NCBI GenBank assembly: GCA_008828725.1
Contig: MEHQ01002830.1
Span: forward strand, 343,384-407,383
DNA length: 64,000 bases
Source of the DNA: Saccharina japonica
Lineage: Eukaryota > Sar > Phaeophyceae > Laminariales > Laminariaceae
Direction of reading: 5' to 3'
In this document: positions 57,593 to 64,000 of the stretch, piece after piece
Layout: each line of letters opens with the position of its first letter
How positions within the stretch are numbered: the first letter of the stretch is position 1
Position numbers and translations under genes: made by a program
The notes under the pieces: generated by a model
Told to the model about the DNA's origin: nothing
What the model saw: the letters and a program-made list of their open reading frames with translations, nothing else
The model's database searches: none

Positions 57593-57744
57593 TTTTTTTT
57601 TTTTTTTTGGTAGATGTTTTTACGTCTGGCCTTTTTATCTTGAAATTAGTGTTAAAGTGGCTAACTCGCGAAGTTATGGGCCGATTTCGATTTTGACCGA
57701 AGTTCTGGAGATCCATATTTTCACATCTGGGGGACTCTTTAGGA

Positions 57745-57835
57745 AAAAATTACTTGATTTTAGTATGGCCATAAAATTACTTGATTTGAGTATGGCCAGG
57801 AAAATTAATTGATTTTAGTATGGAGGATTTTATAT
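57745..57835. repeat. tandem repeat, about 33 bp x 3
   Basis: AAATTACTTGATTTTAGTAT followed by GGCC, three times. A TTGAAATTAGTGT word nearby (57640, 57832) also occurs, reversed, at about 888-905. Confidence 0.6.
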
Positions 57836-58217
57836 TGAAATTAGTGTGGGATTAGACCCCGGGCCGCAAAGACCTCCGAATACGCTGGGAACCCCTCCCC
57901 TCCCGCGGATCCGCCCCGTTCCAGGGGACGGAGCGAGCCTTCCCCGGGAGGCCGCCTTCCCCCGATCCCCTCTGGCCGAGGTCGGCACCGGGGCCCGTTC
58001 TCTCGCCGGGGTCACCGAGGGCTGACGCGTTAGGGTTAGGGGCGGGCGGGACGGTGGTGCGGTGCCGATCGGGGTTGGGTGGCGCGCGGTAGAGCCGGTC
58101 TCCCGCGGGGCATACCGAAACCGGCATAGTCCTGAAGATCCCAAACGACACCACCATCACCACCACGACCGAAGCGTATTGAATAATAAGGATAGATATA
58201 TAGATACGTCGTTTATA

Positions 58218-58340
58218 TGGTATGTATTGTTGTTGTTGTTTGTTGTTGTTGTTGTCTTCACATTAAACTCGTTTCAGTTGCTAATCCCTATAGTCTGATC
58301 TAGCAAGATCACGGCCCGTGGTCACAAAAGTGCTAGAGCC
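58218..58340 (-). mobile_element. LINE 3' tail fragment
   Basis: On the minus strand GTGACCACGGGCCGTGATC, then GTTTAATGTGAAGAC and (AAC)n, the same order as the end of the LINE at 18530-19765. Only the last hundred or so bases are recognisable. Confidence 0.6.
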
Positions 58341-58749
58341 ATCAGAGAATCCTAAAGAACACGTACACTTAGCAGGGAAAGGATACACAAGTCCGAAGAG
58401 GTACACCTAAAATCCCTACAGCATGTTATGCGTGTCCAAAACTGAACTACACGCCCGCAATCTCCATTCGACTACAGCAGCATCCCCCCCCCCCCCCCCC
58501 TCCCAATCTTTACCAATGAATTTTCCGACTACAGCGTAACTACTGTCTGAAGTGCTGTCTGTACAAAAACACACGGTAGGCGTGGGAACAAGATGGAGCA
58601 CGCAGCTGCTGTCTGAAGTGCTGCCAGAATGACAGTCCGCGGGGACACAGTGAAAAAGAACAGCCAACCAAAGCCATCATGTCCATTGACAATTACCCGA
58701 ATCTATCCTGAACGGTCTGTGTTAGGCACAGCATTATAAACATCGACAC

Positions 58750-59266
58750 TGGTTAGGAATCGTTCCACATTGAAGGGGTCTTCCACGATCAGGCACACAA
58801 TGAAGGCACCCAGGGTGTCCGCGCCATCTCTGCCGCGTCTCTCTACAAAACCAGGGACGTCATCCACACCGACCCAACAACAACATTCAGGGAAAAAACG
58901 AAGAATTTGTCAACAAAAAAAACAAAAATGTTCGTCCGTTCGTCACGGGTCGATGTCGTCCGTGCTCCGGATCGCTGCTCCTGTGCGCTGCTGTGCTGCT
59001 GCGCCGGCGCGCTGCTGTGCTGCTGCTCAGGTGCGCCGCTCCAGTGCCGCTCGGCCAGTCCTAGCACGACCACACTCGACCCGCTCCGTCCGTACACGCT
59101 CTCGTTGCTGTCCTTCCCAGTCGGCTCCTCGCTTTCTCTCTCGTTGCACTCAGGGTGCTTGGTCTGGAAAATAAAAATTATCGCGCTGAATGGGTCAACC
59201 GGCCCTGAGGCTCCAGCTCGTCGCCACACGCTCCCTCCTCCTTTGATGGCGAAGCCAGGTTACTGA
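58750..59266 (+). CDS. possible exon region, unidentified
   Basis: Open for about 170 codons. The first part (HDQAHNEGTQGVRAISAA, then SLYKTRDVIHTDPTTTF) has protein-like composition. The rest is Cys/Leu/Ser-rich and driven by CTG-type low complexity, so only the first 50 codons are suggestive. No domain recognised, no confident start; the frame is closed just upstream, so an exon join would be needed. Confidence 0.25.
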
Positions 59267-59329
59267 GACAGTACAGCTCCCTCTAGCAAACATACCTAGG
59301 GCCGTGTACGTAGTGTCCGTCCACCTTTC

Positions 59330-59512
59330 TGATGACGTCTGCCTCCGCGCACAAAAGTGAGATGAACATTGCTGTCTACACCGACGGCCAAAACGGCCCG
59401 TGCATCTGGACTTTTGCGCCTGACGCACCAGTGCCGATCCAACTCTACCGCTGCACACGCTTCGCGGCGGGTGCGCAGCAGCAAGTCAAGAAGGTATCGG
59501 TCCGCTTGAGGG
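59330..59512 (+). CDS. possible exon ending in a strong splice donor
   Basis: The frame encoding EMNIAVYTDGQNGPCIWTF, then APDAPVPIQLYRCTRF and a QQQVKKVSVRL end, stops at GAG|GTGAGT (59511-59518). A beta-strand-like pattern and GC-rich codons make it a plausible host exon. It lies 60 bases after the previous candidate but in no proven continuity. Function unknown. Confidence 0.3.
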
Positions 59513-59989
59513 TGAGTCTAGCCTTGCTCGCTAGAAAGACCCCCCCCCTCGCTATGGGCCATGCCAAAGCAAAAACCTTGCCGAGGCAGCGAGGGGAAGA
59601 AGGGAGTACTCGTATATATCCTCTCGGTCCCTTGGCATCGTAAACTGCCTGTTGCATTGCGGGCCTTATTCCTTCTTCCTTATATTCGCCGGCGGCCTGG
59701 GCCGACGGCGAAGCCCCCTTGTAAAAACTATATTATTACTATTAGTATATGTCTAGGTACCAAATGGACATTTTCCCGGAACAATTTCACTTTTCACCTC
59801 CGGCCGCGGGTCTTTTCTCGCGCTGTCGGCTGCGGGGCACGCGGGGGGCCCGCGTGTACGCCACGGCGCAAGTGCGGGTCCCGGCCGAGGCCCGTGGGGC
59901 GTGCTCTAGGCCTTCAAAGTCGCAAATTCTGGCAAATAACTCAGGGGAGGCGTTCCGACTTGACACCGCCTCGCAACTACTCTGAAAAA

Positions 59990-62428
59990 ATATGTATCGT
60001 ACGACTGTTTTTCATCCGGGTATGAACTTTGATGGTTCGTTTTTGACCCGTCGCATGGACGAAACACACAAAGCACGCACCACGCACGAGAAAACAAGGA
60101 CCACACCGACATCGAACGAGGCGCACATCAAGCATCGTGCAGCAGTAGTTGATACCGTGTTGCATGCGTCTGCTCTGTCTGGGCTGCGTACAGCAGTAGT
60201 AGCAGTTGTACGATACGCTTGATAATTTTATGTAAATTTAACATTTGGTTCCAATATTTGGGAATCTACCTAGAGCACAAATACACAGATCTACGAGTAA
60301 AAACGAGTACATATGTACCAGCATGCAGACTTCGAAGTATCACATCTACGACCTCTCTCGATTTTCCAAGGATAGGCCGATCTACATAGGAAACCGAGTG
60401 TTTTGGTACAGTAGCACTACTGCTGTACTTTACGGATACATGTCTCCACAGTAATCTAGGCTACAAACTGCGAAGCAGCCAAGGCGCCGTTTGTCGAACA
60501 GCACAAAATTGCTAGAAATTCAGTTCGCAGCCTCATTTCTCAGTCTCAGTCGCAGTCCCAGAAATGCACCAGTGGCTGGTTTACAGCAGCGATTAAAAAC
60601 AACAAAACCGCTGATACCCGTCACGGGTATGGATAACACTTTTTACTCGCCGATAATTTGGGCCCAGGGAACCCGGGTATCCAGCTGTTCGACGTGCACC
60701 CTTGGACAAGTACTCGGCTGCTAAACGCGCACAAGGGTACCCGCCCAAAAACGAATTATGTACGACTGGATACTCTTATCTAGGACCGGGGCGGGACTCG
60801 TCGGGCAACAGCTCTGTCATAACTATCTTCTGTATAAACTCAGATGTACAGCGCAGAACAGCCGTGATAACTGCAGGACCACTGCCTGTGAGATCGACTC
60901 TAAATCGTACAAAAAATAGTTAGATCGACTTCAGAAACAAAACAAGTCGTTGAGCCTGGAACTGAAGTTTCTGAACACCGGGAGCCCACTGTACCTCAGA
61001 TACGATATCATCTCGTGACAGTTGTTTCGTTAGGAATGGCCGTCGCTACTACGTTTGTTTACAGTCTATGCCACAGGTTTGCTCCAAAAATTAAGCTATA
61101 AAGCATGTATGTGCGATCTATTTTCACCTTGCGACACCCCCGGGATTTCAAGTGACCAACATCCCGAAGAGGAACCTTGTACAAACTAAAACTTGGAAGA
61201 AGCTTCATGTCGATTCATAAAAATAAAGCGTGTTTAATCGACTCGGGTTGAAACTTTTCGTTGTCTATACGGGTCCACATACGGCTCAGCCTCATATATA
61301 TGTACAAAGCTTAAGCTCCCCACCTGGCAGGTTAGTTAATATTGGACACTGCTGCACCGTACAACATATACATTCCACGTATATATATACCACACGTATA
61401 GAGGTACTGCTTGTAGCAGTGCTAACGAGGTACTGTATTAATACTAGCACTTCCAAACGACAGGCACACCGCGCACGTCGACTCAACCACTCCGACCGCC
61501 CTCATCGACACTGCAAACCACCGACCGCCCCCAACTGTACAAACACGGCGACACAGCGAGGACGACCCACGGCAAGTGCGGCAAGCTGCGACGTCACAAC
61601 AGCAGTCAGTCGTTAGTGTAGCGCCTTTACGTCTTTTGCTCTCCATCCACCACGATCTACGAGGTATGTACGAGTACATTAATTATATACGATGCTATCA
61701 TTAATACTGTAGTTTCTTATGTACAAGGCTGCGCCGGCCCACGTGCTCCGAGAAGGGCGGTGAGGGTGTTGAGGGGTTGATGATGTACTTGGGGTCATCG
61801 TTACAGTTGTTGTCGTGGGTGTGGAGAAGGTTGAGACAATGCCAAGCGTTGGAACGCCGATGGGACCCGGGCACATACATGCTCTGTATATGGGGTAAGG
61901 ATGCTCGGCAGGTGTCAACGTTAAATCTGATGCCAATCTCCATGTTATAATTGCATTTATTTTTACCACTCACTCGTACGTAGATTATCGATGCCTGCAT
62001 CATGACGATGTTGCAACTTTGTTTTGACTACGACCAAAATATATATTTTATGTTCATGCTCTGCGTTTTTCTGCTGCTCCTGGTGTTGTTGCTGCTGTGG
62101 CTGTGTTTGCGTGTTTCACGTAACACGCAGCAGCGTAGCAGCATGTTTGTTCTGTACGCGCTGGTCCTTCTCCGGGGTATTCCGATCAGTGGCAGGGGTG
62201 TTGCTGTGCCTCCGTTGCTACTCGTGGAGTGGTGTTTATTAGCGTCTCGAGGTCGGTCGTTAAGCCATGGTTTCTGCATTCATCATCAGCATGTACAAGT
62301 AGTGACCGAAACAATTAGGAATCCCCAACTGGGTAGGAACTATTTTACCCCACGGATTGAAATTATCTACATAGTATTTACTATTAATACGTACTGTCTG
62401 TGTACTTGTGTGTGTACCAAGACTCCTG
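59990..62428. other. no convincing gene
   Basis: Only short frames or frames of ordinary random composition; a paired GTACAGTAGCACTACTG palindrome sits at 60407-60435. The long frame starting at 62002 runs into the MITE at 62429 and is not supported. Confidence 0.35.
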
Positions 62429-62763
62429 ACAGACCGACCGACTCGTGGAATGACGGCTCTCGCTCCGCGATCACTACCTCCGACGGCTACACTGGTGGGC
62501 TGAATCTATTTCTGCACCTTGTGGATGGGAGCAGTGTGCCAAGCCGGATCAGCTTCGTGCGGGGTCAGCTCCGCGTGGGAGCAGGGTGCACAGGGAAAGC
62601 ACTCTGCTCCCACCGTGAACAGACTCCACTCGGATATGACCCCATTTGGCACCTTGCTCCTATATCCACAAGATGCAGAAATGCCACCAGCCTTCCACGG
62701 GGTGAGCCGTCAAAAAGAGAGGGGGAAGTGCGAACCGTAGATCGAGAGCTGTCACCCCACGTA
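62429..62763. mobile_element. palindromic MITE, 'CGTGGGATGACAGCTCTCG' family, copy 2
   Basis: About 335 bp. Left GACTCGTGGAATGACGGC; right, reversed, TACGTGGGGTGACAGCTC. The centre is CACCTTGTGGATGGGAGCAG against TTGGCACCTTGCTCCTATAT. Same layout as 35939-36289. Confidence 0.7.
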
Positions 62764-62834
62764 TCGGTCGTGGGATCCGGGATATAGGTGCACTATTTTA
62801 CGAGTACACACAGCAGTGTCAGTTGTTTGTGTGT

Positions 62835-62945
62835 TGTCTTCACATTGAAGCATTATGTCTACGTACCAGCAAACCCAGTATCTGTACTGATTCCTAATCC
62901 TAGAGGTATACACATTGTTATGTGGTCACAGATTCTGTGAGACAG
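62835..62945 (-). mobile_element. retroposon tail copy
   Basis: Minus strand: TCTGTGACCACATAACAATG, CAGATACTGGGTTTGC, then TTCAATGTGAAGACAAC; fits the tail of the 37296-37535 family. Confidence 0.55.
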
Positions 62946-63694
62946 ATATCATACAACAAAAACAAAAACAACCTCGTACCGGATAGGAGAACATAACGAC
63001 ACGAGCCATATGATACCTTCAAAATATGAGGCAAACAATCCTTACAAAACTAAACGAATTCTGAAATGAATTATGAAATGAAACGTAATACTATTGGTGC
63101 AAGGGGACCAGAAGCGATGCTAGAAAAAACCGCAGACGTGTCCAAGAGGAACAGAGTACTGCTGCACGGTCGAAGCAATAGGACGAAGAGGAGTAAGATA
63201 CCGGGGTATGACGGCGGGGGTATACACCAGCCAATGCTGGTCAACGAGAGAAACAGGGACAAACAGCTAGAAATAAGAAGCAAGAGAGAAAAGAGGAAAC
63301 TATTAATAATAATAGTTCCCAAGACGACAACAACAGCAGTAACATGGGTTTCCGTCTCTGTTACGAAATCGATCCGGATACCATGACACGCCCACTCCCA
63401 CCTCCTTCCTACTCTCACCAATACCGGTGTCAAGTGTCGGTACTACCGCTGCCGCAACCCCGCCCACGAACAACTCAACAATAAACAAACAAGAAAATAT
63501 AAATATTTAATAATTAAATTAAAGGGCTAGTTTAACCGGTACCTTGCCACTTGCCACACGATCTACCCCCCCCCTCGTTTTTGCATTAAATTTATTTGTC
63601 GACAGCTGTATCGACTGTCACAGGTCACAGCAGTAAGGCTGCGCCCCCTCCCGTTGTCGTTATGAAACGGTTCGGCGCTTTGTTGGTAGAAGTA

Positions 63695-63965
63695 AGAAGA
63701 CCTACACGTATAAAATACGAGGTATGTATGTAATAACAACCTGGGGTACAAAAACAAACTACACACTTGGGGGTGCGGAAAGTTTTCGCGGAACGAAGTG
63801 ACATCAGCAATCGCCAGACGGTTTCCAGTTTTGAGAAATACAAGTAACATATTCTATAAAATATGAAATAAACACAGAACGTCGATATAAAAATCCAGAA
63901 AACATAAACTAAAATGATAAACGACGGAACCCAGTCAGGGACAAACATCAAAGAGCCCAAAAGAC
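63695..63965 (-). repeat. dispersed repeat shared with 35610-35905
   Basis: Minus-strand order GATTGCTGATGTCACTTCGT, AAAACTTTCCGCACCC, TTTTTGTACCCCAGGTTGTT matches 35760-35870. Two overlapping frames of 95 and 111 codons here are not conserved in the other copy. Confidence 0.5.
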
Positions 63966-64000
63966 AAAAGACAGCAGCCAGTAGTATTCACCTTTCATCT

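Noticed and set aside
57830-58170. GC-rich 104-codon frames on the minus strand
   Set aside because: Two overlapping frames in a local GC-rich patch, no motif; possibly an old LINE piece but not demonstrable.
62002-62787. 261-codon frame with hydrophobic N-terminus
   Set aside because: The last 110 codons are MITE sequence (62429-62763), and the Leu-rich start comes from CTG-rich DNA; no domain.

Overview
The window looks like gene-poor, repeat-dense nuclear DNA of a eukaryote. Intron-type splice signals, a truncated LINE, LTR elements, a SINE-like unit and many hairpin DNA transposon relics all point that way, and nothing resembles bacterial or viral gene packing. CAG-coded poly-glutamine, long C or G runs and one large-exon adhesion-type protein would fit a brown alga or related stramenopile, but that is an inference from general character and not a proof. 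Two single N bases (11901, 49764) show this is draft assembly.

Layout. 1-4285: a CCGTC-rich array, then a 1.2 kb Mutator-like element with a perfect 9-bp target duplication, then a second CCGTC array. 4286-9436: a young LTR element on the minus strand, split into that second array, carrying one gag-like poly-Q zinc-knuckle reading frame and no visible pol. 9437-18160: the rest of the array, a duplicated and inverted repeat block with one possible host exon, and several tandem arrays. 18530-19765: the 3' end of a LINE. 20124-22783: repeated exon-like units and two PIF/Harbinger-type elements. 24045-31102: scattered copies of a 250-bp inverted-repeat element, a SINE, the one convincing host coding exon (25605-26515, VWD/root-cap-like, minus) and a possible lectin-like exon. 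31975-32760: an array built on an ACTCCGAGTA palindrome. 35-42 kb: further hairpin elements, including a 1,050-bp Mutator-like element with 268-bp arms.

42054-54427: two related LTR-bounded elements of a second, pol-less family. Each is followed by the same 730-bp flank, and each flank abuts or nearly abuts a different tandem array (40-bp units at 46.3 kb, about 217-bp units at 54.5-56.7 kb). 57-64 kb: small tandem repeats, LINE/SINE tails, a palindromic element and a few possible exons.

Functionally there is no operon-like or pathway-like set of genes. The interest is in the mobile DNA: two unrelated LTR families that carry a structural-type protein but no polymerase, at least six families of self-complementary elements (several with clear target-site duplications, one nested in another), and tandem arrays whose units themselves contain short palindromes. 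A 9-mer, TACCTGGTA, is strongly over-represented across the window.
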